Below, piece by piece: positions 1-12,301 of a stretch of 64,000 bases of DNA; position 1 is the stretch's first letter; every line of letters starts with the position of its first letter. Source of the stretch: Clarkia xantiana subsp. parviflora (Eukaryota > Streptophyta > Magnoliopsida > Myrtales > Onagraceae); the NCBI GenBank assembly GCA_036873135.1, contig JAPTYO010000005.1:13184166-13248165 (forward strand), read 5' to 3'. A program made the position numbers and the translations under genes. The notes below the pieces were generated by a model. It worked only from the letters and a program-made list of their open reading frames with translations, searched no databases and had not been told where the DNA came from.

Positions 1-759
1 TGGTGGTGGCCACCTCAATTGGGGCCGGCCACCACCAATTGGTGGTGGTTACAGCCCCAATCGGGGCCGGCCACCACCAGTGGTGGTGGCTACGGCCCCA
101 ATCGGGGCCGGCCACCACCAATTGGTGGTGGCTACAGCCCCAATCGGGGCCGGCCACCACCAATTGGTGGTGGGTACAGCCCCAATCGGGGTCGGCCACC
201 ACCAATTGGGGCCGCCGGTCCCGATTGGGGCCACAGAGGGCTCCAATCGGGGCCGGCGGCCCCAACTGGTGGTGGCCGGCCCCGATTGGGGCCGTAGCCA
301 CCACCACTGGTGGTGGCCGGCCCCGATTGGGGCTGTAACCACCACCAATTGGTGGTGGCCGGCCCCAATTGAGGTGGCCACCACCAATTGGGGCCGGCCA
401 CCACCAATTGGGGTGGTTTTCGGCCCCAAGCGGTGGTGGCCGGTGCCGTGGGGTGGTGGCCGGCCCGTTTCGTGGCGGTCGGCGGCCTTGGAGGTGGTGG
501 GTGGTGGTCGGCGGCCTTGGACGGTGACTTGAGCAAACAATAAGGACTAAATTGTAAATATTAAATTTTAGAAATATAAATTTGAGGACTTAATTGAACA
601 AAATAAAAGTATTTAACGGTCAAACTAACTGTTGACTAACGGAAATACAAAAAACATACAACATCTCAAACATATGGCACCAAAAACCTACAAAACGAAA
701 CATATGGCACCAAAAACCTACACAGGTCAAACATGTGGCACCAAAAGTACCTTTAACCC
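1..759. mobile_element. Fold-back Mutator-like TIR element M1 (left end outside window)
   Basis: The right end reads ...ctttaaccc, the same terminus as the complete element at 37571-38179. The core at 1-530 is a GC-rich array of about 42-bp units made of ccaccaccaattggtggtgg and gccccaatcggggc blocks. Bases 1 to about 120 are the exact reverse complement of about 267-386, so the core folds on an axis near 193. If the arms are symmetric, the left end lies roughly 370 bp outside the window. Bases 540-759 are the AT-rich arm with repeated ggcaccaaaa motifs. The long W/P/T-rich open frames here follow from the repeat and are not genes. Confidence 0.75.
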
Positions 760-1125
760 TTTGTTTAATTTAATCCCGAAACTTCAAAATTGAACCCAAT
801 CGAACCCAACTGACCTAGCCAGACGGACCCAATAGGGTCTAGTCCCAATTGACCTAGCCGGACCTAGCATAAGGCTAGTTCCGACCATGGGTCCGAGTCG
901 GCTGGGTCCGGCGACCTCGACCCAGGGTCGGACGTAGGCCTAGGTTAGGTCCGGCTAGGTCAATTGGGTTCGATTTTGAAGTTGTATGACTAAATGAAAC
1001 AAAATAAAAGTTAGAAATATATTTAAGGGACTAAATTAAACAAAATCAAAAGTTTAGGGCTGATCACGTAACTTGCACATATCATTTAACGACCAAAACT
1101 AACGGCCAACTAACGGCCGTTATCA
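760..1125. mobile_element. Older TIR element M2, interrupted by M1
   Basis: The sequence from tttgtttaatttaatcccg to about 1125 aligns with the interior and right arm of the element at 37571-38179. It shares the block gatcacgt-acttgcacat, then atttaacg, then accaaaactaacgg. It begins directly after the right end of M1, so M1 probably inserted into M2 and the first nine bases (tttgtttaa) may be the M1 target duplication; the left copy is outside the window. The terminal part of the right arm is missing. It has no coding capacity. Confidence 0.6.
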
Positions 1126-1688
1126 TTTGGCCTTGGCATTGAATGTAGATTGACTATCCAGTAGCAGTTGCATCTTCCAATTTGTTGGACTTCTTCTCAT
1201 CATTGCCCACCAAACAGAAGCTCTTTTGCAGCATCCCATCAATGGCAGCACGGACATAATTGCAACCTAGTACGTAGCTTGAGCTTTTTCATAGCAGCAG
1301 AAGCTTCACTATGCCCTTCCTTGCAATGCAATACCCCTATAATCAGCATCATTCATTATAACCAAAATACAAAAATCAATCCCCTTCACCAACCAATGGA
1401 CAAGCAACTAAATTCCTGTAAATGTCCTCTGCATTATATACCAACAACTAAAAAATCAAGCAAGCTAAAACCATCACTTCCTTCCTAAAATAGCCACTTC
1501 AGTAGCATGTCTATTTATCTTCACTTGTCATTAGACTGTCAATCATATAAAATTCTAGGCACTAACAAAATGTTGTAGACTAACCCCGTGAATTGACTGT
1601 TCTGATTTCTAATGCTGCCAGGTTCAAATTGGCATAAAGCCAGCCCTTGGAAGGTAGATAGAGATCATCAGCTGAGAGTGGCATGGCT
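1126..1688. other. 3' flank of the PPR gene
   Basis: AT-rich DNA downstream of the PPR stop codon, probably holding its 3' UTR and poly(A) region. The only open frame (1168-1488, plus) has no recognisable motif and looks accidental. Nothing else is visible. Confidence 0.4.
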
Positions 1689-4600
1689 TCAGGAACCTTC
1701 CAGCTTTTCCTCTTTGTGCCAATGAATTTCCTGTTTCCAACAACTAGAAGCATTAACATGTGTGATGTAGGCTCATCTTATGAGCAACATAAGTGAGAAA
1801 ATATATGCAGATTTCACCTATAACTACTTCATGAAGCAGGCAGGATTATGAATAAAATTCTCAAAATTTGCAACTTAATTTTTGACCCACATCATATAAT
1901 ACAATCTACTACATCAGCACCTACAAGATGCGTCAATTTAATCAACTAATGAGATTAATAGAATGAGACTATGATAAGGGAGACTAACCATCTCACATAA
2001 GCTATGCGAAAGCATCAGGGCTTCTTCCCATTTATTGATTCTAACAAGACCTCTTACAAGATGGACAAAGGATGTTAACTCTGGGATTATACCCCTCCTT
2101 GTCGAGTCTGCATAAAGCTCAAAAGCCTTGTCAACCTTACTTGCAAGAGAAAGACTTTCAATAAGTGAAGCATAGGTGTTTCTATAATCAGGGTAAACCG
2201 CTGAGGATGAAATGATTTCTTCATGCAAATCTAGAGCCAACTCAAGCCTTCCAGCCTTGACGAAATTATCCATCACCACACTGTAAAATGGCACAAAGGG
2301 AACTGAATCCATCTCTGCCATCTCATCTACCAACCCGAGCGAGACTATAAATTGCCTACTGAAACCTTCAATGACCTTGCGGTACCCAGTTGGATGCTTT
2401 GGCCAGTAAGTCAATTTCATCTCATTCAAAAGCCTATAAGCCTCATCAAGAAGTCCAGCAGCACAGCAATGTTTTATCAGCACAGTATAAGTAACAAAAT
2501 TTGGCGAACAACCCTTGGAAGACATTTGCTTCAATAGCTCTAGGCTTTTCTTTACTTCACCCACTTTACCGAATCCATCGATCATTGCAGTATAGGTTAT
2601 AACATTTGGACGGCATCCTTCATCTTCCATCACTAACATTAGCCTATAGGCTAAATCAATTTTCCCATCTTTACATAGCCCATCAATCATTGATGTGTAT
2701 ATAACAACGTTAGGGGCACAAGAATTTTCTAGCATCCTAGATACAAATTTCAGAGCCTGATCCGGTCGCCCCTCTTTAAACGATCTATCAATAAAAGAGC
2801 TATAAGTATGTATAGTAGGACCGGTTCCATGCCGTGACAACTTATTAAACACTTTAAGTGCTTCATCTAATTGCCCAACTTTACAAAACCCATCTATAAG
2901 TGCATCATAGACAATATGGTTCGGTTCACAACCCGCCACTTCCATGGCATCCAACAAATGATGAGCTTCTTCAACCTTGTGAGACTTGCACAAACCATCA
3001 ACCAAAGCTCCATATGTAAAAACATTAGGTTTGTTAGCATCATTATCACTCAACTTGAAATACGAATCAATACTAGGAATATCTATGTTTCCTCTCATTC
3101 TTGAGTATATCTGGCAAGCTGTTTCGGTCTTACCGGCTTTACAGTGGCCATCTATCAAAGCTGTGTATGTGACAATGTTAGGAGTGATTCCTTCAGACTG
3201 CATCATCTCAAAGAGTTCATTCGCACGAGAAATCTTACTTGCTTTGAGACAAGCATGGATGAGAGCTGTGTAAGTGACAACATTAGGTGGACAGCCAACT
3301 CTCGCCATTTCGTTGAACAAGCTCTCTGCCTGATCAATGAGGCCTACCTTACAAAAGCTATCAATCATAATTGTATAGGTATACACATCAGGAATAATAC
3401 CATTGTTCTTCATCTCTTCAAACAATGAGAAGGCTTTTTCTACTTTCGAAGAGTCGCCAAGGAAACTTATCACTTCGGTATATGTACTTGAATCTGGCTT
3501 AAAACCTTTTTCCATCATTTCTCGTATGATCTTATGTGCTTCCTCAAACTTTTCAGCTCCACAGAGACATCGAGCAAAACTGCAAACATTGACCTTATTC
3601 AATACAACCCCAGCACCAAGCATTTCACAATAGACATCCTCAGCGAATTCCAGCAGATCTGAGCTAAGAACTTCCTCGTTGCTACATATACTGCCGATTA
3701 ATATGTTATAGACCACATAACCTGGACGGTACCCACACTTAACCATCTTCTTGAACAATTTTTTTGCATAAGAATGATCTCCTGACGTGCAAAAAGCACT
3801 AACAAGAAGATTAAATGTTTCACGACTTGGATAGCAACCTTCTGCAATCATCATACTAAGAATTCTCTTACACCTACCCAACTGTCTCTTCCTCAAGCAC
3901 CCACAAAGCAAAACGTTATAAGTTTCAACATTAGGAATCCAAGAACTCGATCGCATCCTATCCAAGAGATTAAAGGCTTCGTCAAAAAGTGAAGCTTCAC
4001 ACAACCCACAGATCATTCTTGTGTATATTACAGTCATACTCAGTGTTGCATATCCTTCCTGCCCAATTAATTCGAGAGCATCCCTCCAGTTCCCTGACTT
4101 GCAAAGAGAATACACAAAACAGCCTAGATTATGTGCATCCATATGAAACCCAGCACCAGACATCTCTCTGTGAACCAACTTAGCTGTGTCAAATTTATCA
4201 GCTTGAAGGAAAACTTGAACCAAGGCATTATATGTTGCCTGCGTAGGCCTGTATCCGTAATCCTTAAGTCTTCCTAGCTCTTCCAGAGCTAAGTTCCACA
4301 ACCCTCCTCGGCAACATTTTCGAACCAAAAGATTGAGCAGAATGCCGAGCACTTGTCTATCATCATCTTTGATTTCTCTTAAAATTGAATCAGCTATTCT
4401 TACATTTTTCTCACCGCAGTCCATAATCTCCAGCAAGGCATTATAGACTGCAGCAGTATGAACATACCCAATTTGCCTACCTGCCCAGATGAAAAACTTA
4501 ACACCTAACTCCGTGTCCCGCAGAGAACCCAACACCTCAACTACAAAACTTTCGCAGAGTTTTTTCCTGTGCTGCCTAAGAAATTTTTGGGTTTTATCCC

Positions 4601-4943
4601 CAAAGCCATCATTGGTGTCACGAATCACAGTGGCAATCGCAACGGCTTCATTCGAGCAGGTACCAGGATTGAGGTTCAGAGCAGCGGTGTCTTTAGGTCT
4701 GGACAAGGAATCATGTAGGAAGTCGAATTGAGCGCCAGAAACAGCTCCCGCTCGCAAATTTTGGTCGGCGGGATCAATCAAGCCTTCAAGACCGTCAGGT
4801 AAAGAGGTGGTCAAGAATCTCGTTCCAGGAATACAGCGATTGAGGTGAGGAAAGGAAGAGAAGATGGGAAAGGTGGGGTTGTGCTTGACGGGAATGGGAA
4901 GTGATGAACTTCGGAACAGATGTTTCACGGTTTTTCCGATCAT
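1689..4943 (-). CDS. P-class pentatricopeptide repeat protein, At1g06710-like, probably mitochondrial
   Basis: Coding sequence complement(join(1689..1730,1989..4943)), about 998 aa. P-class PPR proteins bind organelle RNA one base per 35-residue repeat and act in processing, stability or translation. After a basic, serine-rich leader with few acidic residues come about 20 tandem repeats with the usual V-x-T-Y-x-x-L-I-x-G-x-C pattern. Length and motifs such as LGRCKRILSMM and GYVVYNILIGSIC match Arabidopsis At1g06710 (about 997 aa) as I recall it. The ATG at 4943 is preferred because the open frame upstream begins only with TTG. The long frame would read on to 1938, but a donor (gagatg/gttagt) at 1988 and an acceptor (aacag/gaaattc) at 1731 join it to a 13-residue exon containing EIHWHKEE, which resembles the C-termini of homologues. 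The gene is intact. The exact RNA target is unknown. Confidence 0.9.
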
Positions 4944-6139
4944 ATCATTGCCCAAGGAGAGTAGGAATGCAGAGGCGAGGTGGTTGGAGTTTGCGTAGGG
5001 TAGGTTTAATCAACAACTAAGGAGGCTAGTCTGGTTTGGCCCCCTGCCATGCCAAGGAACTGGACTGAACTGGAGAGGAGACGGCAGAAAATAGAGCGCC
5101 TAATGTGTTAGCTTCGACACCTTCTTTCCCTTGTCTAGGTAGGTGCCTTGGATACAAAAGCTCCAAAGTCCAAACCCCTCATTAGATTTAGGCTCAACCA
5201 TTGTCCTCCTAGGCATGTCAAAAAAGTTCAACACACCCTCGGCTCGGACCCAACTCAAAGTTTAGAACAAATTCATTGTTTAGAACCCGACCAGCTGGGT
5301 TCTTGGGTCAACCCGGTTAACCCGTAATTCAGTTCTAATGTATTCACCTTTTATTAGCGTCAATCTCTCTTTTATCTTTACATATGTTACAACGTTTTGA
5401 AACAGCCCAGAATTCAATTCAGATCACGATGGGAAATTTAAAAATAAATCAACGCTAGTAACTACTCCAATTTAATAAATTTGTATAAAAAATTGAAGTA
5501 AGTCCTCCAAACTAGCAAATTGGTATAAGAATTGAAGTAAGACCAAAAAGAAATGAATCGTAACTATATCTGATCAACTGAGAGAAGTTGTGTGATTTAA
5601 TCGACACTCTGCTTGGTAGATACATGATTCGATGAATTTTAGTGAGATCGGGTCAAACCCTAACCTGACACTGGTTGGGCTTCTGGTCGGAGGTGCAGAA
5701 TATTTCTCCAACACCACGGTAAGATACTTATGCTAAAGGCTAACTTTAAATACTTACAGCATGTTTGATGTTTCAATTTCACATTCCCAAGGCCAGCAAT
5801 GGTGTCACTTCATTCTAAATCGGAAAGATGCGAGCTTCCTCCAAATTGTCTTTATCATGCTATTCGGGATCTGGTCAATATCAACCTTGGGAAATTAAAG
5901 TGCCTTGATACGAGGGCATTTGTGCAGTCTTCCCATTATTACCGAAAATAGCGCGTAAAGCGAAAAAGCGATGAACTAAATGACACATTTTTTAGAAAAA
6001 ATATGATGCATGCTCAAAAATTAAATTTTCATTAATATGTATTTTACAATTACATATGGTACAAAAAATAAAAGATTATATCGAGACTCATATCCTATAC
6101 ATGATGAATTCTAAGGGTAGAGAACAAATAAAGGAAAAA
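4944..6139. other. PPR promoter/5' UTR side and intergenic DNA
   Basis: Holds the 5' UTR and promoter of the minus-strand PPR gene, at least over 4944-5150. About 5210-5340 has a transposon-like stretch (taggcatgtcaaaaaag, then GGGTCAACCCGG-type motifs) that could be a decayed hAT-type MITE, but no second end was found. The remainder is AT-rich with no coding signal. Confidence 0.4.
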
Positions 6140-6718
6140 ATCACACGCGTGTACGCATAGCGGAAGGATTGAGGCTTCATGTAGGTGTTTTGCTTTGTTC
6201 TACAAGGTAGGTTCCACTAATAGATTCCCGACAAGGTGGTTTCCTCACCCCATCATGGAGATCACAAGACCTTCACAAGCAAGGGAGTTTTTCCGAGTCG
6301 TACCAGCGGCCCAGCCGTTCTGGTCGTACCGGACTAAACCTCAGGGGTTCTTAGTCACCCTAGATTTTAGGCGTTTTGGATATTATTCTAAAATGATGTG
6401 TGTGCAGTTTCAAATAATTTCAACAAAGAAAAATAAGCTAGTCATAAAAAAACCCCGCACCTATTTCATTGAAACTCAAAGTCAGAATAATTAAGTCATA
6501 TACAAAAAAAGTAAACACATAGCAAATAAGAAAATATAAAGAGCCCGAACCCTCTAAGTCCCCAACAGAGTTGCCAAATTGTTAGACCTAAATCTCACCT
6601 AAGGCGATATGTTTTGAAAACACGTGGATTTTTGAAAGAGTCGTCACTAGTTAATTGTACGACTAACTAGAAACCTAAATTGCCTAGGGAATAATAAATT
6701 AATTACCTAGGCATATAA
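6140..6718 (-). mobile_element. X1: leader plus partial LTR of an old retroelement
   Basis: This segment aligns in the same orientation with 36776-37330. On the minus strand it reads as LTR (from 6718 down to 6580), then a primer-binding-like motif tggcaactctgttggggac, then an untranslated leader. The LTR end tgttagacc at 6580 corresponds to tgtcagacc at 37191. The LTR is cut at 6718, where the Copia-C LTR begins. The frame 6195-6494 has no recognisable domain and is not conserved in the second copy. Confidence 0.6.
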
Positions 6719-7104
6719 TGTAGGATTACAGGGCTAAATACAACGGAAATAAAAACAAGATATGTGCTCGGTAACTAATACACAGCGGAAGATAGTGCAC
6801 ATAACTACTTTGTTTTCCTTGTACCTTGAATCGCTTGAGAGGAGTTCTCGATCCGCCGGACGGTTCTCGTAGAGGTTCCTGTTAGAGAAGTTCTACGCGG
6901 ATTATGCTCCATAGCAACAGTCGATTCTTCACAGGGATGGATCAATGGGGTAAATTGCCTGACACAATTTGGCACCTCCTTGGTACTTGGTGGTTTCTGC
7001 CGAACTATATTGTGATAGGGATGAGGGTTTTTTTTTGTCTCACCACAAATGAAGAAAAATGATTAATTGGTTCACCCTAAATTAATCCTAACACTCCCTA
7101 TTTA

Positions 7105-7683
7105 TGTTGGATTACGGGGACGTAATCCTACGGAATGCTAAACGTGTACATGCAAGTAATCTAACTATGCAGCGGAATAATGTGCAGATACCTCAATAGC
7201 TTTCCTGCCCAAGAACGATGTGGAGGGAGTTCTGATCCTCCGGTCAGAACCCGTACAAGTTCTTCGTGAGAAGAAGTCCTACGCAGTATAAGCTCCACAG
7301 CAAATCCTCTGATCGATTCTTCAACGGGGACAGAACCTCGGACTGATTATGGTGTGCCGAAATTTCTACTAAGGGGGTGAGAGGGTTTCTCTCAAGTTCC
7401 TCAAATGGAGGGACTTATGAATTACTTGATGTGTAAAACCCCTTAGGAGACACCCCTATATATAGGATTGGTAGAGTGGACAAAAGTCCACTCCAACCAA
7501 TGTGGAACTAGGGTTCGGCCGAACCACCTATTAAGGGAGGGAGGCCCAATTTTGGGCCTCCCATGTCAATTAGGAATTGGGTCAAGCCCAATTAACCTAA
7601 TGTGACATTTACCTAATTATCGTAGGTAATATCCTTAATATTAACGGGCTACCATTTACGGCCCCACGTCACCATATGCTAAC
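7105..7683 (-). repeat. Copia-A 3' LTR
   Basis: Starts tgttggattacgg on the plus strand and ends atatgctaaca. The same sequence occurs at 30128-30707. The polypurine tract gagtgggagc (minus strand) lies immediately inside at 7684-7700, which marks this copy as the 3' LTR. Confidence 0.88.
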
Positions 7684-8814
7684 AGCTCCCACTCGCCGGA
7701 ATGGGAGGGTGCCTGTTAATGTATTGTCATCCAATAACATCATTATTTCAGTCTTTAGTTATTGTCTCCGTCTCCGAATAGTTCATACGAGGTTTGCCGT
7801 GCGACCGGCGGATACGATGGGCATCGTGCTACTCATCTGTTAGGAGTATTGTAGCGCCCGCAGAACGTTCATTCCCTGTCGTAAATCAATCTTGTTAAAA
7901 AAAATATGTACCGCATTGTATCCTTGGTCAACTAATAATTCTTTAATTGCCCAGTTTTCCACATAGGAATACTTCTCCAGGGCATCCGTACAAGTGTTCA
8001 CAACCTTCAACTAATATCCGGTTGGTGGCCACCTAGTGAACACAAGAATCGGTGAATTATAGGTGAACATGACCATCCCCGTCGCTTATACCCTTAGTCT
8101 AACTCAACAAGTTTCCAAAGACGTGGTCACTTGGCTTTTTTCTTTGGCACTACGCTTGTACGCCGGGAAGCGAACATTGAGCCAGACCTTATGTATAAGT
8201 TCTGAGTCTGAAAGGATACTTTTGGTGCCTCTTCATAACACCCGGGATCAATCACACGCTCAAGGTGAAGAAGTATGCGCCCTTTGAATCTCAAGGATTC
8301 TAGCTAGCACAACCGAGCATAACCCCGTGATCGAACATGGCACGCGCAGTATGAAGCACGCGTCGATAGCATACCTGGACAAGCCAGGGATGGGATATGC
8401 CTATGATACTATCGCAGAATCTTTCATCTGACCCTGAATGTGATTTTAATGATGGACAGAGTCCAACACGACGATTTACGAAATGAAGATTAAGTCATGC
8501 TGTAAGCGTGACAAAGTTATCGTTTCGTTTAACCAGGTTTATCCCCTGGTTCTTAGCCAATCTTGTTGTGGCAGAGGTCCCCATCTCCTACAAGATGACC
8601 GTGCCTGTGTGACGAGGCATGGTTCACATTCGACATAATTTTGGTGGAATAATTTTACTTCTTCCTACGACTTAGTTTATAGACCGTAAAATCCGATGTT
8701 ATTTATCATTATGACGTCGATGGATCATATACAAAATTCGCAATTATTTTATTCAATCGAAATATTATTTCAAATGTCAAAATGCCATCACTTATACAAG
8801 CCACTTATTAAGCC
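7684..8814 (-). other. Copia-A 3' untranslated region
   Basis: Non-coding DNA between the polypurine tract and the RNase H stop codon. It is conserved in two related elements at 30926-31990 and 53218-53887, so it belongs to the family. The plus-strand frame 8063-8287 recurs in degraded form in those copies but shows no protein motif, and I treat it as chance. Confidence 0.6.
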
Positions 8815-10260
8815 CTACATAATCCAAGCATATTTTACGTGCTTTTCGAAAATCTCTCTACGTAATGGCTTAGTCAATGGGTCCGCAAGCATATTGTCTG
8901 TGGACAAGTATTCTAAAGCGATTATATTGTCTTTCAGAACAGATTTAGTATAATTGTATTTCACATCAATATGTTTGGTCCTACTATGGTACTTTGGATT
9001 CTTAACTGCTGCAATGGTTGCCTGACTGTCGGAGTATACCTTCACATGTTTACTATTCTTGCCAGTGCCAATTAATGCAGTAAGAAGCCTTTTTAGCTAG
9101 ACTGCTTCCTGTGCGTTTTTGGAGAGGGCAACGAATTCCGATTCCATAGTGGAAAGAGCGATACATGATTGCTTCTTGCTTACCCATGATATGGCAGCAT
9201 TGGCAAGGAGGAAAACCCCTCCTGTGGTGGACTTACGATCATCCGGATTGCCACTGTGGTCGGCGTCACTATAACCGGTAAATTCTATCTGTTTGTCCTC
9301 ATAGCACAGAACATAGTCGGCAGTACCTTTCAGATATCTTATAATTAGTTTCATGGCCTTTAGATGTTGATAACTAGGATCTGACTGGAATCTTGCTACT
9401 AGGCCCACAACGTAACATATATCCGGCCGAGTACAGAGCATGGCGTACATTAGACTTCCTACCATGCTCAGATACTCTGCATTCTTCATATGTTTACGCT
9501 CATGCTGGTTCTTCGGGCCATCACCCATTGACAGCGCGCACCCGAACACAACCGGCGTATCCACAGGTTTGGCATCGAGCATTCTGAATCTTTTCAACAG
9601 TTTGTTGATATATGATTCTTGAGACAGACACAATCTCCGGGCGGCACGATCTCGGGCAATTTTAATTCCTAAGATGTACGTGGCCTCTCCCATGTCTTTC
9701 ATCTCAAATGCTGATGCTAACCAGAACTTTGATTTGTTCATGAAACTCACATCGTTCGCATCAATGAGTATGTCATCCACGTATAAGGTTATGATGACAT
9801 ACTTAGACCCGGAAGTCTTGGTGTAAACGCAGGGATCCTCGTGAAGGTTCACAAATCCGTTTCCAACGATTTCCTTGTGAAATCCGCGATACCATTGGCG
9901 AGACGACTGTTTAAGACCGTAAATAGACCTTTGGAGTTTGCAAACCTTACGTTCTTTGTCGGGTGTATTAAAACCCCCTGGCTGCTCCATATAGATCTCT
10001 TCCTCCAGGTTTCCATGGAGGAATGCGGTCTTGACATCCATTTGGTGCAGCTCTAGATCGAGACATGCAACAAGGGCAAGGATGGCCTTAACTGTGGTAT
10101 AACGCACAGTCTGTGAGTTTCATCAAAATCCACTCCGTGAATTTTGGGTATATCCTTTCGATCGTTCGAGTTTTGCACCATCGACTTTCCATCAGCGGTG
10201 AATTCTAAAATTTCACTTCCTAACTCTGCGGTTAGCAGGTAAATCAACTGAAGACCAAAA
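8815..10260 (-). pseudogene. Copia-A reverse transcriptase/RNase H, broken
   Basis: Reading leftward from about 10107, the frame gives a Ty1/Copia reverse transcriptase: [32 protein letters not shown], then the catalytic LYVDDILI. A Copia RNase H follows (GYSDADHSGNPDDRKSTTG, then ALSTMESEFVAL). A TAG at 9097-9099, likely from a tryptophan codon, interrupts the frame, which then continues unchanged to 8815 through VYSDSQATIAAVKNPKYHSR and MLADPLTKPL. Upstream of 10107 the frame shifts. The protein is dead as it stands. Confidence 0.85.
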
Positions 10261-11998
10261 CCGAATTTGTTCTTATTTAGGCAATTTCATCCTCCATTGT
10301 TTTCCTCCATTCCCTCGTTTGAAGTTATTTTTTATTGCTTGCTGAACCGTCACTGGTTCGTGAACAAATGTCTCACTTGATGGGATACTTCTTTGACAGA
10401 AGTTGGTTGCCTTTGACTATGTCTAGGCTTGTTAACCCATCTATAGCATGATCGTTACTCCCACTCGGAATAATGCTTCTTTTCGGAGCATCACTCCCAC
10501 TGGGAACAATGGTGGTGCTTGAACTTTGATATACAACTTCCTTAGAATGACCTCTTGGTCTCGGGATTTTACCTCCGAGATTTATTACTTAATCACTGGG
10601 ATGGAACCAAGTTGGTTGTTTCCCTCCCACTAGGAATAATGGGCAGTTGTATTAGCTCAGCATTATGATTATCAGGTCCGACTTGATTCGCATTAGCATT
10701 TAGTGATGATTATGTGAGGGGGAGTGAGCCCTCCTACTGGATTTATTATGAGGATGTTTCGATCATCATTTACCATGTCATTCACTAATGAATTTACTAA
10801 TGCTATATTATTCTCCCACTCGAAGTAAGTGGGACCTGAGAATCTCCGTTAACCATTTATTGATTCGATCAGTACTATGTCTGTTTCGTTCCGCAAAGCA
10901 TTGGAAATATATCCTCAAATTCTTATAATGTGTCACGTTCGACCACGTTACTATTAATCCAAGCTAATTTTAAACTTGTATCTTTTAAGAGTAGACCGTA
11001 CTCTTAATAAATACTTGTTTAATGCGCAAATTAATGCTACTTTATGATAAAGTTTTACCCCATTTCTTAGCTTTTATGGTAACGCGTCAACCAATCTTAT
11101 TAGAACATAGTGTTACATTAATATGAATCAACTTAATTTCATCATGTAGGAACAATTAATGTTGAGTTCTAACATAATGTAATTTTAAACTATGTTTCTC
11201 GGAGTATTTAATAATATAATTGCTTAGCCAAACTTTTCGTTAAAGGCTTATAGTGGGAGTGTCATTTTACTGACTACTTCATTTCGTTTGTTAACTCATC
11301 CCGAGACTTATCCACCTCATGGACTATGCATTTGAGCTCTTGCTTAATGTTATAGTTGATGTACTACTATATCGTAGTAGCATTAAAGCATACTTCTAAC
11401 CACGGTAGTCATCAATGAGTTATTTCCAAAGGATTACAAATGAAAATTCAGCATTCATTTATTAAAACACTTCATCATTAAATTTGTACTTTTAAAACGA
11501 TATGTCCTGTCTCTCGAGGTGACATGCGCCACATGCCTTATACCAGGTATAGTCCATGGTTTCAAAATCGTTTTAGTTTCCAAGTTTAAAATCAAATCGG
11601 TTTATCATGCACATTATTTTGGGATACTTATTATTTAATGGAGTACTTAACAAATAAGTATGTATTAGCAATGTGTTGAATAACGTTAATAATAAGATTA
11701 AAACGAACGATGATAAATTCAATACTCAACATAAGTATTCTCAAATACTTAGGAAAAATGATATGTTCCTTTACGAAACTTATTTAAAAGTATCTCAAAC
11801 TGAAATAAAAGTCAAGAAGTTTTAGCAATTTAAAGATAAAAATTTCTCATTCTATCTTTATTCTTCTGGGGCATCCTTGATCAGGTCGTTGCTTCTTTTT
11901 CTCGGTTCTATAATTCAAAAGGAAAATGAATTACTCTTGAGTGTTTAAAAGCGGAAGAGAATGAATGATTTTCATCATCTTTTCTCTTTACGTACCTT
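10261..11998 (-). pseudogene. Copia-A protease/integrase and linker region, decayed
   Basis: AT-rich DNA where protease and integrase would be. About 10300-10860 aligns with the serine/proline-rich linker between integrase and reverse transcriptase seen better at 33592-34104. Farther right, scattered blocks match 34300-35250 and 51509-52383, where an integrase fragment is still readable. No open frame of useful length remains. The element was probably already non-autonomous before Copia-B arrived. Confidence 0.5.
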
Positions 11999-12092
11999 AG
12001 GAGGATTGGTACAGGCAGCAGCCAGGTGTCCTTTCACACTACACCTAAAACACGTTCGAGTTTCCTCTTTGCATGTTTGTTTTGCTTGCCTT

Positions 12093-12301
12093 TATAAGCT
12101 TGAATCATACTTCATTGATGATTAGGGATTACAAGCAAAGTGATACAATATATATACTAAGTGAAACTAGGCTCACCAACTAAGACTATACAAAGAGCTG
12201 TGAACCAGGTGCATAGTGTTTGCATAGCATAACCGGGTGCATACATAGTGGCAGGGTGTATGCATAGTGTATTGAACATAGTCTTCATATACACTTCTAT
12301 A
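12093..12301 (-). repeat. Copia-B 3' LTR (209 bp)
   Basis: Plus-strand sequence tataagcttg...cacttctata. The pol stop codon (TAG, 12297-12299) lies inside the first five LTR bases. The purine-rich tract aaaaggatgggagaa lies immediately inside the LTR on the minus strand and fits a polypurine tract. Confidence 0.92.

Noticed and set aside
3..540. Several long open frames on both strands rich in W, P, G and T
   Set aside because: They follow from the GC-rich 42-bp palindromic repeat in M1; the same peptides appear in several frames and both strands.
1168..1488. Open frame of 106 codons downstream of the PPR gene
   Set aside because: No motif, biased composition and no homologous copy; most likely chance.
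2352..4731. Plus-strand frames across the PPR gene
   Set aside because: Shadows of the minus-strand PPR repeats.
8063..8287. Plus-strand frame recurring at 31262-31601 and 53572-53805 as a possible conserved small gene
   Set aside because: It recurs only because the Copia 3' untranslated region is repeated; the copies have shifted frames and no conserved protein.
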